Notes: generated by a model not told the origin, from the sequence alone. DNA of 20,924 nt from JBFHES01 sp041584015 (GCA_041584015.1 JBFHES010000043.1:1-20924), one strand, 5' to 3'; shown: positions 1 to 8,298, counted from the stretch's first letter. Numbers and translations: made by a program.

Positions 1-32
1 AGCCAACGCAAAAGTAATAAGGCTAACAATAA

Positions 33-1277
33 TTAGCTGGAGAGTAATTCGAAACTTGTTATTTCCGGATAGATACCTGCTCTTCCGGCGTATCCGATAA
101 ATCCAAGTCCGCGGTTTACATATAAAAATTGATTTCCTTCTGCATAAAGTCCAGCCCATCGTGGGTACCTGTATTGAACAGGGCTCCATTTAAAACCGGG
201 TATGTCAATTCCCATTTGCATACCGTGTGTATGACCAGATAAGGTTAGGGCTATGTTTGTTTTTTCAAGTACCTCAATATCCCAATGAGATGGATCATGA
301 GAAAGGAGGATCTTAAATCCGTCGCTGTTCACACCTTGCATCGTCTTTGCTAAATCGCCGTATTGTGGAAAGGGAGGCTTTCCATAATTCTCAACCCCCA
401 GTATGTTAATGCTTTCACCATCACGGTCAATTGCAAAATTTTCGTTACGTAATACCTTGAAGCCTGCCTGTTCTTGATAGCTAATAAGCTGTTGATGGTC
501 ATGGTCTTTTTCTTCATCACTTGGCCATGAAGAATAATCTCCATAGTCGTGATTACCCAATATACTCAAATTACCATCTTTTGCTTTAATACCCTTTAGC
601 TGTTCAACAAAAGGCTTCATCTCATTGCTGTTGTTGTTTACCATGTCGCCGGTAAAAACCACAAGATCCGGCTGCTGTTCATTTATAAGTCCTATAGCTC
701 GCTCAAGCTGATCTTCATTATTCAAAAAAGCATTGATATGGAAATCTGATATCTGAATTATTTTATAACCATTAAATGCTTTTGGTAATCCAGCAAAACG
801 AATAGGTACTTCATGAACCTGAAATAAATATTTTCCCCGTGTTACTCCATGTAATATAGAGAGAAAGGGAAGTGCAGCCACAACTAATCCGGTGTTCAGT
901 ATGAATTTTCGTCGGCTTTTATCCGAAGGTTCAGTGTTGCTCATTTTGTGCATGCCCCATCGAAACAGCGCTACCAGATTATGAATAATGATGAAAACAA
1001 TGAAAATAAGTTTGGGTAAATAAAAGAGTAGGCAAAAGGCCAGAAACAAACTTATTTTCTGATAATAAGAGGTTGCCGTATAATCTGGTTGATTCATGAA
1101 AAGGTAGAGAATACCTCCAACTGTTATGGCACTAACCAGCCAGTATAGGCTCTTTATCAGAATTCTTAGGGCCTTGCTTTTAAAACCATTGATAATATGT
1201 CGCTCGCCGTAGTAGGCAATTATATCAATTAATATGATGATAATGGGTAAAGCTATGTTCAGGAAATAAAAACGCAT
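33..1277 (-). CDS. membrane-anchored metallophosphoesterase (calcineurin-like fold)
   Basis: A 414-residue predicted metal-dependent phosphohydrolase with an N-terminal membrane part. Hydrophobic segments at about residues 5-22, 42-60, 74-92 and 90-106 suggest up to four membrane helices. A linker follows, then the catalytic domain from about 165 to 414. The two-metal motifs are complete and in order: ISDFH (D178, H180), TGD (D211), GNHD (241-244), LLSHDPSHWD (H327) and SGHTHGMQ (H349, H351). These are the family hallmarks of the YkuE/YaeI-like group, some of which act on lipid pyrophosphates; the substrate here is not predictable. A twin-arginine-like stretch, SRRKF at 121-125 followed by a hydrophobic run to about 142, precedes the catalytic domain, so that domain is probably periplasmic. 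The ATG at 1277 gives a full-length N-terminus. The gene stands alone, divergent from the TonB-domain gene. Confidence 0.9.
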   Translation of the reverse strand: MRFYFLNIALPIIIILIDIIAYYGERHIINGFKSKALRILIKSLYWLVSAITVGGILYLFMNQPDYTATSYYQKISLFLAFCLLFYLPKLIFIVFIIIHNLVALFRWGMHKMSNTEPSDKSRRKFILNTGLVVAALPFLSILHGVTRGKYLFQVHEVPIRFAGLPKAFNGYKIIQISDFHINAFLNNEDQLERAIGLINEQQPDLVVFTGDMVNNNSNEMKPFVEQLKGIKAKDGNLSILGNHDYGDYSSWPSDEEKDHDHQQLISYQEQAGFKVLRNENFAIDRDGESINILGVENYGKPPFPQYGDLAKTMQGVNSDGFKILLSHDPSHWDIEVLEKTNIALTLSGHTHGMQMGIDIPGFKWSPVQYRYPRWAGLYAEGNQFLYVNRGLGFIGYAGRAGIYPEITSFELLSS

Positions 1278-1344
1278 GTATAAATTATTTATGCGAAGAT
1301 AACAATAAACACTGCTACATGTTTTAGGCCTGTTGGAATTTGGT

Positions 1345-1352
1345 TAAGTTTG
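1345..1352 (+). promoter_or_regulatory. Bacteroidetes -7 promoter element (TAAGTTTG) for the TonB-domain gene
   Basis: TAAGTTTG is an exact match to the Bacteroidetes primary-sigma -7 consensus TAnnTTTG, about 30 bases before the ATG at 1382. No well-spaced TTTG -33 element is obvious, so this is half a promoter by sequence. Confidence 0.45.
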
Positions 1353-1381
1353 TGTTTGCAGATTAATCCATTATTGAACTA

Positions 1382-1831
1382 ATGAAGAAGCAAAAAAAGG
1401 ATACTAAGAAAGGCAAGGCGTTTTTAAACATGCCGAGCTATGCTGGAAGCAAAGAATCATTGGAGAAATTTATAAAAGAAAATCTGCGATATCCGGATGA
1501 GGCACGATTAAAGGGCATTGAGGGCATCGTACATGTGTCTTTTGATGTAGATCATAATGGTGATGTTTCAAGGGAGAAGATTATTCGTAGGGTAGGTTTT
1601 GGTTGCGACGAAGAGGCACTGAGGATTATAGGTCTGCTTAAATTTAACCCTTCATTCAATAAAGGGATGAAGGTTAAGAAGAATATGAAATTTCGAATTC
1701 CTTTTGTTTTAGGCAAGCAAACACCTGGCTTCGCATATCAGTATGTTGAAAAAGCGGCTGAAGAAACATCGGAAGAAACTAACAAGAAAGACTCCGATTC
1801 AGGAGGCTATGGTTATACTATTAAGTTTTAG
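1382..1831 (+). CDS. TonB C-terminal-domain protein without a membrane anchor
   Basis: A 149-residue protein whose middle part (about 25-110) matches the TonB C-terminal domain pattern. It has YPDEARLKGIEGIVHVSFDV, a DxxGDV turn, and then VGFGCDEEALRII and LKFNPSF with the closing FRIPFVL strand. In energy transducers this domain binds the TonB box of outer-membrane receptors. What is missing is notable: the protein starts with a lysine-rich, charged N-terminus and has no hydrophobic segment or signal peptide, so it lacks the membrane helix that would contact ExbB/ExbD. The tail after about 115 is acidic and glycine-rich. No exbBD neighbours are present. It could be a soluble TonB-domain protein with another role, or a reduced paralogue. 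No better upstream start is seen. Confidence 0.8.
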   Translation: MKKQKKDTKKGKAFLNMPSYAGSKESLEKFIKENLRYPDEARLKGIEGIVHVSFDVDHNGDVSREKIIRRVGFGCDEEALRIIGLLKFNPSFNKGMKVKKNMKFRIPFVLGKQTPGFAYQYVEKAAEETSEETNKKDSDSGGYGYTIKF

Positions 1832-1876
1832 CAATAACTAGTTTCAAAGTTTGACCAATAATCGAATACAATTAGA

Positions 1877-1884
1877 TATTTTTG
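1877..1884 (+). promoter_or_regulatory. Bacteroidetes -7 promoter element (TATTTTTG) for the glycosyltransferase pair
   Basis: TATTTTTG is an exact TAnnTTTG match 25 bases before the ATG at 1910. A TTTG at 1850-1853 lies 23 bases upstream, slightly more than the usual 19-21 spacing, and may be the -33 element. Confidence 0.5.
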
Positions 1885-1909
1885 CAAACGAAGTGAATAT
1901 GCTTGCAGT

Positions 1910-3136
1910 ATGAATATTTTACAGGTTTGTAATAAAGTACCTTATCCGGCAATTGATGGTGGCGCCATTGCCACTTTAAATTTATCGCGTGGTTTAGCAA
2001 TGAATGGGCATAAGCTTACTGTTCTGGCCATGAATACGCTAAAACATCGGGTGGATGAAAATTTGCTGCCGGAGGAATTGAAAGCTCAGCTCGATTTTGA
2101 GTTGGTGACAGTAGATGCACCAATCTCTGCAAAAGGAGCATTCTTAAATTATATTTTCTCGCGAAAGCCTTATACCGCCTCTCGTTTTATTTCAGCCAAT
2201 TTTGAAGAATCCCTTGTTAAGCTAATAGCTAAAGATAGGTATGACATTATTCAGCTGGAGGGCTTGTACCTTACTATGTACATTGATGTAATTAGAAGGC
2301 ATACTAAGGCGAGTATTGTGCTGCGCGCACATAATATCGAGCATGAGATATGGCAAAGGGTAATGCAGCAAGAACCCAACATGCTTAAACGATTCTACCT
2401 TAAGAGTTTGGTAAAACGAATTGCACGAATGGAGCAGGAGATTGTAAATAAGTACGATTTACTCGTGCCAATTACTGCACGCGATGGAGAGGTCTTTCAA
2501 AAGGTGGGAAATACCAAACCATTACATGTATGTCAAACCGGTATTTTTACTAATGAGTATAGCGCCCTGCAGAAAAGCTCAACTTTATCGCATATAGTTC
2601 ATATTGGCGCATTAGATTGGGCTCCAAATCAAGAAGGACTTATTTGGTTCGTTGAGAATGTATGGCCTGAGATATTAAAGGAACAGCCAGCTGTTGAGTT
2701 TCATGTGGCTGGTCGTAATGCGCCCGAATGGTTAGTGAAAAAATTCTCGGGTATTAAGCAATTGAAGTATTTTGGTGAAGTTAACGATGCGCATGAGTTT
2801 ATAACCAAAGGACAAATAATGATTGTTCCTTTGTTATCGGGTAGTGGTATGCGCATAAAAATAATTGAAGGAATGGCGCTTGCCAGATGTATTGTGTCTA
2901 CGGCCGTTGGTATCGAGGGAATTTCTGCCAGTCATAACCAGCATGTGTTAATTGCCAATGCGCCGCGGGAGTTTGCAAACGAAATACTGCTTTGTATAAA
3001 TGAGGCCGATAAAGCGAAACGGATAGGTGCAGCTGCAAGAAATTTTATTGAGTTAAACTTCGATAATCAAGGGATCGCGGGTAATCTTGCCGATTTTTAT
3101 CAAGCGAATTTAGTGAATGGAGAAATAGTTGAATGA
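1910..3136 (+). CDS. GT4-type (GT-B fold) glycosyltransferase
   Basis: A 408-residue cytoplasmic glycosyltransferase. The N-terminal acceptor half opens with a glycine-rich loop after the first strand (DGGAIATLNLSRGLAMNGHK, about 16-35), typical of GT-B retaining enzymes. The C-terminal half has the donor-binding signature GSGMRIKIIEGMALARCIVS at about 310-330, including the conserved glutamate, followed by GIEG; this is close to the GT4/GT1-like EX7E region. It lacks membrane segments. The enzyme should transfer a sugar from a nucleotide-sugar donor during surface polysaccharide synthesis; the sugars are not predictable. Its stop overlaps the next start in an ATGA (3133-3136), which indicates translational coupling to the membrane GT2. 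A good promoter-like element lies just upstream. Confidence 0.9.
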   Translation: MNILQVCNKVPYPAIDGGAIATLNLSRGLAMNGHKLTVLAMNTLKHRVDENLLPEELKAQLDFELVTVDAPISAKGAFLNYIFSRKPYTASRFISANFEESLVKLIAKDRYDIIQLEGLYLTMYIDVIRRHTKASIVLRAHNIEHEIWQRVMQQEPNMLKRFYLKSLVKRIARMEQEIVNKYDLLVPITARDGEVFQKVGNTKPLHVCQTGIFTNEYSALQKSSTLSHIVHIGALDWAPNQEGLIWFVENVWPEILKEQPAVEFHVAGRNAPEWLVKKFSGIKQLKYFGEVNDAHEFITKGQIMIVPLLSGSGMRIKIIEGMALARCIVSTAVGIEGISASHNQHVLIANAPREFANEILLCINEADKAKRIGAAARNFIELNFDNQGIAGNLADFYQANLVNGEIVE

Positions 3137-4317
3137 GTAGTACCGCTATCATATTTTGGATATTTATTGTTGTAATCTTCTATTCATATTTAGGTTATCC
3201 TTTGTTAATGTTTCTGTTGGTTAAACTTAAATTGCTTTTTAAAGGAAATAAGCGACCGGTTGATGAAAACTATTTGCCGGAGGTTACATTATTTATTGCT
3301 TCATACAACGAGAAGGATTATCTACAACGGAAAATCGAAAATTCCTTTTCGCTTAATTACCCAAAGGATAAGCTTCAAATCCTGTTTGTTACCGATGGCT
3401 CTGATGATGGCTCTCCAGAGATATTGGCCGCAACTGATGGTGTTCGCGTTTTACATGAAGACAAACGAGGAGGAAAGATTTCTGCAATGAACCGTGGGAT
3501 GCAGCAGGTGACAACTCCAATTGTTGTGTTTACTGATTGCAATACCGATTTGGGTGTTAACTCTATTGCTAAAATTGTTGAGTTGTTCAGTAATCCGAAG
3601 GTGGGCTGTGTATCTGGAGAGAAGCGCATATTTGCAACAGATAAAGATACTGCTTCCGGATCAGGAGAAGGCATTTACTGGAGATACGAATCAGCTTTGA
3701 AAAAACTAGAGGCTGAACTTTCGTCAACCATTGGTGCGGCGGGCGAGCTTTTTGCAATAAGAACTGAGCTTTTTAGGGAAGTTGAGAAAGATACTTTGCT
3801 TGATGATTTCATTATTTCCTTGCGAGTTGCTATTGCCGGTTACACCATTCAGTATGACCCTGAAGCTTATGCCATCGAAGATGCATCACTGAATGTTCAT
3901 GAAGAATTAAAACGAAAAATAAGGATTGCTGCTGGCGCTGTTCAAAGTGTTCTTAGGCTAAAGACACTGCTCAATCCATTCAAACATGGCTGGCTTTCTA
4001 TCCAGTACATTTCGCACAAGTTCTTACGATGGATGGTTACGCCTTTGTTGCTTTTATTGGTAATTCCCTTAAATGTGCTATTGGCTTTTGAAACAGGTCC
4101 TGCACAATCTTTATATCAGCTATTATTGTATTTGCAGATAGCATTCTATCTAACTGCTCTTGTTGGTTGGTATTTCGAAAACCGTAAAATTAGCTTCAAA
4201 ATACTATTTGTTCCTTATTACTTTTTTATCATGAATTTGGCCATGTACCTTGGCTTATTCCGATATTTAAAAGGAAATCAAAGTGTAAATTGGGAAAAGT
4301 CTAAGCGAAAGGTTTAG
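3133..4317 (+). CDS. membrane family-2 glycosyltransferase (GT-A fold)
   Basis: A 394-residue inner-membrane glycosyltransferase. An N-terminal helix (about 6-32) is followed by a GT-A domain: VTLFIASYNE (51-60), LFVTDGSDDGS (84-94, with the nucleotide-binding D88), the metal-binding region VVFTDCNTD (131-139) and LLDDF (222-226), equivalent to the catalytic-base ED/DD motif. Three C-terminal helices at about 300-318, 326-347 and 358-377 complete the pattern seen in processive or polymerising GT2 enzymes such as the hyaluronan/cellulose-synthase-like group. The QxxRW motif of processive synthases is not present in its usual form, so a single-addition enzyme is equally possible. It is coupled to the upstream GT4 gene by a 4-base overlap and converges on the sugar transferase gene with only 17 bases between the stops. 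Confidence 0.88.
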   Translation: MSSTAIIFWIFIVVIFYSYLGYPLLMFLLVKLKLLFKGNKRPVDENYLPEVTLFIASYNEKDYLQRKIENSFSLNYPKDKLQILFVTDGSDDGSPEILAATDGVRVLHEDKRGGKISAMNRGMQQVTTPIVVFTDCNTDLGVNSIAKIVELFSNPKVGCVSGEKRIFATDKDTASGSGEGIYWRYESALKKLEAELSSTIGAAGELFAIRTELFREVEKDTLLDDFIISLRVAIAGYTIQYDPEAYAIEDASLNVHEELKRKIRIAAGAVQSVLRLKTLLNPFKHGWLSIQYISHKFLRWMVTPLLLLLVIPLNVLLAFETGPAQSLYQLLLYLQIAFYLTALVGWYFENRKISFKILFVPYYFFIMNLAMYLGLFRYLKGNQSVNWEKSKRKV

Positions 4318-4334
4318 GGCGGTGTAACTTGACT

Positions 4335-5750
4335 CTAGGTTCCAGCGCCTTGCACAACAATCTTTACGGTATAAATTAAAATCTTGAAATCGACATACAA
4401 GGACATGTTCTCAATATAAATGATGTCATATTTCAAGCGTTCAATCATTTCATCTACATTTTCCGCATAGCCATATTTTACTTGTCCCCATGATGTAATT
4501 CCTGGTCGCACTTTTTGCAGGTGGATGTAATGAGGTGCTTTGGGTAGAATCTGATCAATAAAAAACTGTCGCTCCGGACGAGGCCCAACAAGCGACATAT
4601 CGCCAATGAGTACGTTGTAGAATTGAGGAAGTTCATCGATACGTAATTTTCGCATATAGAGGCCAAAAGGCGTAATTCGACTATCTGCTTTGCTCGAAAG
4701 TGCCGGTCCATTTTTCTCTGCATCAGTATACATGGAGCGGAATTTATAAATAGTAAACGGTTTGCCGTAGCGTCCAATGCGCTCGTGGGAATAAAAAATA
4801 GGACCGGGGCTTGAAAGTTTTACAGCAATAGCAATGGCCAGATAAGCAGGTGAAAGAAGAATAAGTGCAACTGTAGATAGTACTACATCTACAATGCGCT
4901 TTACATTTTCTTCCCAGGCTGGCATTAGGTCATGAGAAATTTGAATAAGTGGTGTGCCGTAGAGCGATGACATTTTTACTTTACCAGTAAGGATGTCGTA
5001 CATGTCCGGGATTACTTTTACCACAATATCAAATCCTTCAAGACGGTTAATGATACGCCCTATTTGATCGTGCTCCTTTGATTCCAATGCAATAATAACT
5101 TCCTCTATATTATTTTCTTTTATGGCCTGCACCAAATCGTCCAAACCGCCAAGATGTTGCATTTGCTCATTTAAAAGATATTCGTGTTGTTTGCGTGCAT
5201 GAATGAATCCAATAAACTTATTTCCCGCTGACTTCTTCGTGTCGTTTAAGTCTTTGTAAATCTGGGAAGCCTTCTCGTTACTTCCAATAATAAGAGTGTT
5301 GAAACCAATCTCTCTGTTTTGAATTTTATGATTGGTACTGGTTGTTCTTATTACGCGAGGCAAATAAGTACATATAAAATGCAACCCAATTAATGCAAAG
5401 TAAGAATTATAATAATGACGATAGGATACTACCCAGTCATCTAGTATCAGTGAAAAGAATATCACCGTTGATCCAATAAGCGTGATTAGCAGCGTTCCAC
5501 TTAATTCTTTTAATCGCGATTTGCGATAAACGTTTTTATAATAACCCGTTATGTAATAGAGGGCCACCCAAAACAGCGGTATAAATATGAGGGCGTAGTA
5601 GAAATTTGCATCAAAGTCGATAGGTATTTTGTAACCGAACTTTTTAGGCTCGATAATTATCTTCCTGAAAATATAAAACAGCATCCATGCAACTGCTCCG
5701 GAAAGAAAGTCGAATACGAGATACTTTATGGTTTGTCTTTTCTTATCCAT
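4335..5750 (-). CDS. polyprenyl-phosphate sugar-1-phosphate transferase (WcaJ/WbaP-like)
   Basis: A 471-residue initiating glycosyltransferase for exopolysaccharide or O-antigen-type glycans. It moves a hexose-1-phosphate from a nucleotide sugar to undecaprenyl phosphate at the inner membrane. About four hydrophobic segments occupy 10-28, 48-68, 84-102 and 116-131. A CoA-binding-like/NAD-fold linker (about 150-250, starting TLIIGSNEKA) follows. The C-terminal bacterial sugar transferase domain (about 283-470) has its membrane-dipping helix (SPAYLAIAIAV), PGPIFYSHERIG (315-326), KFRSM (336-340), KLRIDELPQ (368-376, catalytic Asp-Glu pair), GDMSLVGPRPE (383-393) and VRPGITSWGQVKYGY (414-428). 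Length and layout fit the EPS glucose-1-P transferase family; the sugar cannot be read from sequence. The ATG shares one base with the stop of the lipoprotein gene (TAATG at 5748-5752), so the two are co-translated. Confidence 0.93.
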   Translation of the reverse strand: MDKKRQTIKYLVFDFLSGAVAWMLFYIFRKIIIEPKKFGYKIPIDFDANFYYALIFIPLFWVALYYITGYYKNVYRKSRLKELSGTLLITLIGSTVIFFSLILDDWVVSYRHYYNSYFALIGLHFICTYLPRVIRTTSTNHKIQNREIGFNTLIIGSNEKASQIYKDLNDTKKSAGNKFIGFIHARKQHEYLLNEQMQHLGGLDDLVQAIKENNIEEVIIALESKEHDQIGRIINRLEGFDIVVKVIPDMYDILTGKVKMSSLYGTPLIQISHDLMPAWEENVKRIVDVVLSTVALILLSPAYLAIAIAVKLSSPGPIFYSHERIGRYGKPFTIYKFRSMYTDAEKNGPALSSKADSRITPFGLYMRKLRIDELPQFYNVLIGDMSLVGPRPERQFFIDQILPKAPHYIHLQKVRPGITSWGQVKYGYAENVDEMIERLKYDIIYIENMSLYVDFKILIYTVKIVVQGAGT

Positions 5751-6613
5751 TAAAAGTGTAGCAGTTTTAGATTATCTAAAATAATTTCAGCTCGTTCAAT
5801 GGTATCGCTCTTAGCAGCCTCAATATATACCCGGTATTCATCGGCATAGTAAGTGGTTTGTGAATAGTAGCTAAGGTCAATGTAGATTTTGTTCCAATGA
5901 TCGATAGGATTGATGAAAATGAGCGGCTGTACATTTATTTGACCATCAATAATCATGTATATACCAACTGTAAACGGATTGTTCGTGATGTAATCCATCT
6001 CAAAGTAAAGAACAGGCGTGTTTATATTCGGAAACTGATATGAGTCAATTGACTGTGCTCTGAAGAAATCATCTTCATCTACCAATTCAATTAAACCTGC
6101 TTTTGATCCATTGTAGGTAGTATATTTTAAATCTACAGTACTCCCGGCAATCGTATCAAGCGAATTACCTTGTTCGCTAAAATTCTCAAACCAATCGAAT
6201 ATGGTTTCCTGGTAGTAATCAACTGTCGGACTAATCTGCTGAACTTCAAGTTCGGTGAGCTCAACTTCTGTGCTGTAGTTCGAATAGAAAGGGTAGCTTA
6301 GTCTTGATGATGCAATGCCGTTGTTCTTAATGCCCGGCTTCACAAATAAATCAACCATGCCCTTATTTAAAACTGGAATTTTACACGGAAGTTCAAACAC
6401 ACCAACAAAATCACCATTTACGGATATCCATGCATCTGTAATGTTGTGGTTGTTTGGACCTTCAGTTGAGGTGTTGGTCGATAACATAAACGTGTCGATA
6501 GCTATGTAGGCAGGTATCTCTTCTTCCGGATTAATTATATCGCATGAGGCAAAGCATCCTGCCAGAACGAGAATGAATAGCGGCAAAATATGGTATTTCT
6601 TCATTTTTTTCAT
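5750..6613 (-). CDS. hypothetical lipoprotein, first gene of the sugar-transferase operon
   Basis: A 287-residue protein with a lipoprotein signal: two lysine pairs, a hydrophobic core and the lipobox LAGC ending at C20, with a second cysteine at 24. The following stretch, IINPEEEIPAYIAID, resembles the start of many Bacteroidetes surface lipoproteins. The mature part is rich in beta-forming, aromatic and acidic residues and has no catalytic motif I recognise. It may be a carbohydrate-binding or beta-sandwich protein, which is inference only. Its stop overlaps the start of the sugar transferase by one base, which ties it to envelope-glycan export or display. The -7 element at 6621-6628 lies so close that ATG 6613 would have almost no leader. 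The second ATG (6604, giving MKKYHILPLF) may be the true start. Confidence 0.8.
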   Translation of the reverse strand: MKKMKKYHILPLFILVLAGCFASCDIINPEEEIPAYIAIDTFMLSTNTSTEGPNNHNITDAWISVNGDFVGVFELPCKIPVLNKGMVDLFVKPGIKNNGIASSRLSYPFYSNYSTEVELTELEVQQISPTVDYYQETIFDWFENFSEQGNSLDTIAGSTVDLKYTTYNGSKAGLIELVDEDDFFRAQSIDSYQFPNINTPVLYFEMDYITNNPFTVGIYMIIDGQINVQPLIFINPIDHWNKIYIDLSYYSQTTYYADEYRVYIEAAKSDTIERAEIILDNLKLLHF

Positions 6614-6620
6614 TGGGGCA

Positions 6621-6628
6621 CAAATTTA
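6621..6628 (-). promoter_or_regulatory. Bacteroidetes -7 element (TAAATTTG on the minus strand)
   Basis: The plus strand reads CAAATTTA, which is TAAATTTG on the minus strand and an exact TAnnTTTG match. It is 7 bases from the annotated ATG of the lipoprotein and 16 bases from the second in-frame ATG, and so argues for the second start or a very short leader. Confidence 0.4.
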
Positions 6629-6768
6629 GTAATTGCTTTTAATAACTGGCTTTGTGTCGGCTTATTATTTAGATGCAAATATCTTTTAAAGTTACGTTGA
6701 ATCATTATAAATAATAAAACTAGATTTAATAACATGTGCATTTTATAGTCGAACGTTGCTGTATCAAT

Positions 6769-6776
6769 TATTTTTG
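6769..6776 (+). promoter_or_regulatory. Bacteroidetes -7 element (TATTTTTG) for rubrerythrin
   Basis: TATTTTTG matches TAnnTTTG exactly, 40 bases before the rubrerythrin ATG. No convincing -33 element stands at 19-21 bases upstream, though a TTG is present nearer at 6756-6758. Confidence 0.45.
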
Positions 6777-6816
6777 TTAACGTTATTTTAAGGATTTAAA
6801 ACTTAGAAAAAAAGAT

Positions 6817-7395
6817 ATGAAATCGTTAACCGGAACCCAAACAGAAAAGAACTTATTGAAGGCATTTGCCGGAGAATCTCAGGCAAGAATGCGTTACGAT
6901 TATTTTGCAAAACAGGCACGTAAGGAAGGATTGGAGCAGATTGCTGCACTTTTCGATGAGACTGCTTTGAACGAGAAAGAACATGCAAAGCGTTTCTTTA
7001 AGTTTTTAGAAGAAGGTAATATGGTTGAAATAACTGCTACATATCCTGCAGGAAAGATTGGTACAACTCTTGAAAACCTGCAAGCTTCGGCTGATGGTGA
7101 GAATGAAGAGTGGACTGAGCTTTATCCTGAATTTGCAAAAGTTGCAGAAGAGGAAGGATTTAAAGAAGTAGCTGTTGCTTTTAAAATGATTGCTAAAGTT
7201 GAAAAAGCACACGAACACAGATATCGTACTCTTTACAATAATCTTGAAGAGGGTAAAATCTTTGAGCGTGAAGGTAAGATCGTTTGGAAATGTCGTAACT
7301 GTGGATTTATTCATGAAAGTGCAAAAGCACCTAAAACATGCCCGGCATGTTTACACCCACAGTCATATTTCGAAATTAAAGAATCGAATTACTAG
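6817..7395 (+). CDS. rbr: rubrerythrin
   Basis: A 192-residue cytoplasmic non-haem di-iron peroxidase, the usual length for classical rubrerythrin. It reduces hydrogen peroxide in anaerobes and microaerophiles with electrons passing through its rubredoxin domain. The ferritin-like four-helix domain (1-145) has the di-iron ligands in their expected places: E20 ([10 protein letters not shown]), E53 and H56 ([10 protein letters not shown]), the acidic ENEEW helix near 95-98, and E129 with H132 (VEKAHEHRY). The C-terminal rubredoxin domain (about 155-188) has paired cysteines C159-x2-C162 and C175-x2-C178. The gene is monocistronic by context, with a -7 element upstream and a strong terminator after it. 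It points to oxidative-stress defence in an oxygen-sensitive or facultative organism. Confidence 0.97.
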   Translation: MKSLTGTQTEKNLLKAFAGESQARMRYDYFAKQARKEGLEQIAALFDETALNEKEHAKRFFKFLEEGNMVEITATYPAGKIGTTLENLQASADGENEEWTELYPEFAKVAEEEGFKEVAVAFKMIAKVEKAHEHRYRTLYNNLEEGKIFEREGKIVWKCRNCGFIHESAKAPKTCPACLHPQSYFEIKESNY

Positions 7396-7420
7396 TCAAA
7401 CATTCCTTATATACTCCAAA

Positions 7421-7452
7421 AGAGGCAATCCAAAACGGGTTGCCTTTTCTTT
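7421..7452 (+). terminator. intrinsic terminator after rubrerythrin
   Basis: The stem AGGCAATCC (7423-7431) pairs with GGGTTGCCT (7437-7445), with one U-G pair and loop AAAAC. It is followed by a T-rich run (TTTCTTTT). It starts 28 bases after the rubrerythrin stop. Confidence 0.8.
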
Positions 7453-7569
7453 TATATCTAGTTTTTTTTAAATCAAGTGATTCTAGTTTATATTGCTTAT
7501 TGATACCTTGAGACTACATTTTGTTAACATCTCTTTCCGATGAAGTATTAGATGAAAAACCTATTTTAT

Positions 7570-7577
7570 TACATTTG
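7570..7577 (+). promoter_or_regulatory. Bacteroidetes -7 element (TACATTTG) for thymidine kinase
   Basis: TACATTTG is an exact TAnnTTTG match 27 bases before the ATG at 7605. A matching -33 element was not found at the usual distance. Confidence 0.5.
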
Positions 7578-7604
7578 CAATAGACCAAAAGTTGAATTGC
7601 TGGT

Positions 7605-8189
7605 ATGAATTTTATTGAGAATCCGGTTGAGAATTCTGTGAAGGCAGGATGGGTGGAAGTGATTGTAGGCTCTATGTTTTCAGGAAAAACGGAAGAGTTA
7701 ATCAGACGCTTAAGGCGTGCTAAATTTGCCAAGCAAAGGGTTGAGATCTTTAAACCAGTGGTTGATACCCGCTACTCAGATGTGGAGGTTGTATCACATG
7801 ATGAGAATGCTATTCATTCAACGCCGGTGGAGTCTTCCGCTAATATTTTGCTATTGGCTAATAATGTCGAAGTTATTGGAATTGATGAGGCGCAGTTTTT
7901 CGATAAAGGTCTGGCTAGTGTTTGTAATCAAATTGCCAATCAAGGTATTCGGGTAATTGTTGCCGGCCTTGATATGGATTTTCAGGGTAAACCTTTTGGA
8001 CCAATACCTGAACTAATGGCCGTTGCTGAATATGTAACAAAAGTACACGCCATTTGCATGCGCTGCGGCATGTTGGCACAGCACTCTCATCGTTTAAGTG
8101 AATCGGAAAAATTAGTTGTTCTGGGCGAGAAGGACAGCTACGAACCGCTGTGTCGACAGTGCTTTAATAAGGCCACCCGAAAAGCATAG
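7605..8189 (+). CDS. tdk: thymidine kinase, type II
   Basis: A 194-residue ATP-dependent thymidine kinase of the human TK1-like (type II) class, which phosphorylates thymidine to dTMP in the salvage pathway. The P-loop GSMFSGKT is at 22-29, after VEVIV. The Walker-B/catalytic segment IDEAQFFD is at 93-100 with the catalytic glutamate E95. [13 protein letters not shown] at 121-133 is the family's conserved region. The structural zinc site is C151-x2-C154 with C183-x2-C186. The lasso region after the first zinc pair reads LAQHSHRL, where most family members have a T-Q-R-type sequence, so a histidine replaces a usually conserved residue near the thymidine pocket. The length is normal. The gene appears to be transcribed alone, with a hairpin-rich 3' region. 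Confidence 0.96.
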   Translation: MNFIENPVENSVKAGWVEVIVGSMFSGKTEELIRRLRRAKFAKQRVEIFKPVVDTRYSDVEVVSHDENAIHSTPVESSANILLLANNVEVIGIDEAQFFDKGLASVCNQIANQGIRVIVAGLDMDFQGKPFGPIPELMAVAEYVTKVHAICMRCGMLAQHSHRLSESEKLVVLGEKDSYEPLCRQCFNKATRKA

Positions 8190-8265
8190 TATCGCAATAC
8201 TTGTTGTAAAACACAAATAGGGTTAATATTCTTTTGTCTTTTTTATGTTCATTTGGGTAATGGAA

Positions 8266-8283
8266 ATTTCTCGGGGGAGAAAT
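8266..8283 (+). other. short perfect hairpin in the tdk 3' region
   Basis: ATTTCTC (8266-8272) and GAGAAAT (8277-8283) form a perfect 7-bp stem with a GGGG loop. It has no T-run. It lies between the tdk stop and the terminator at 8299 and could be part of the 3' UTR or of a small RNA. Confidence 0.45.
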
Positions 8284-8298
8284 GGATCATTGATAACT

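Noticed and set aside
3375..3674. 99-residue minus-strand frame within the GT2 gene
   Set aside because: It is a shadow of the GT2 coding sequence, which carries the conserved motifs in the plus frame.
7006..7314. 102-residue minus-strand frame antisense to rubrerythrin
   Set aside because: Rubrerythrin has all metal ligands on the plus strand. The antisense frame is low-complexity (Phe/Ser-rich) and has no support.
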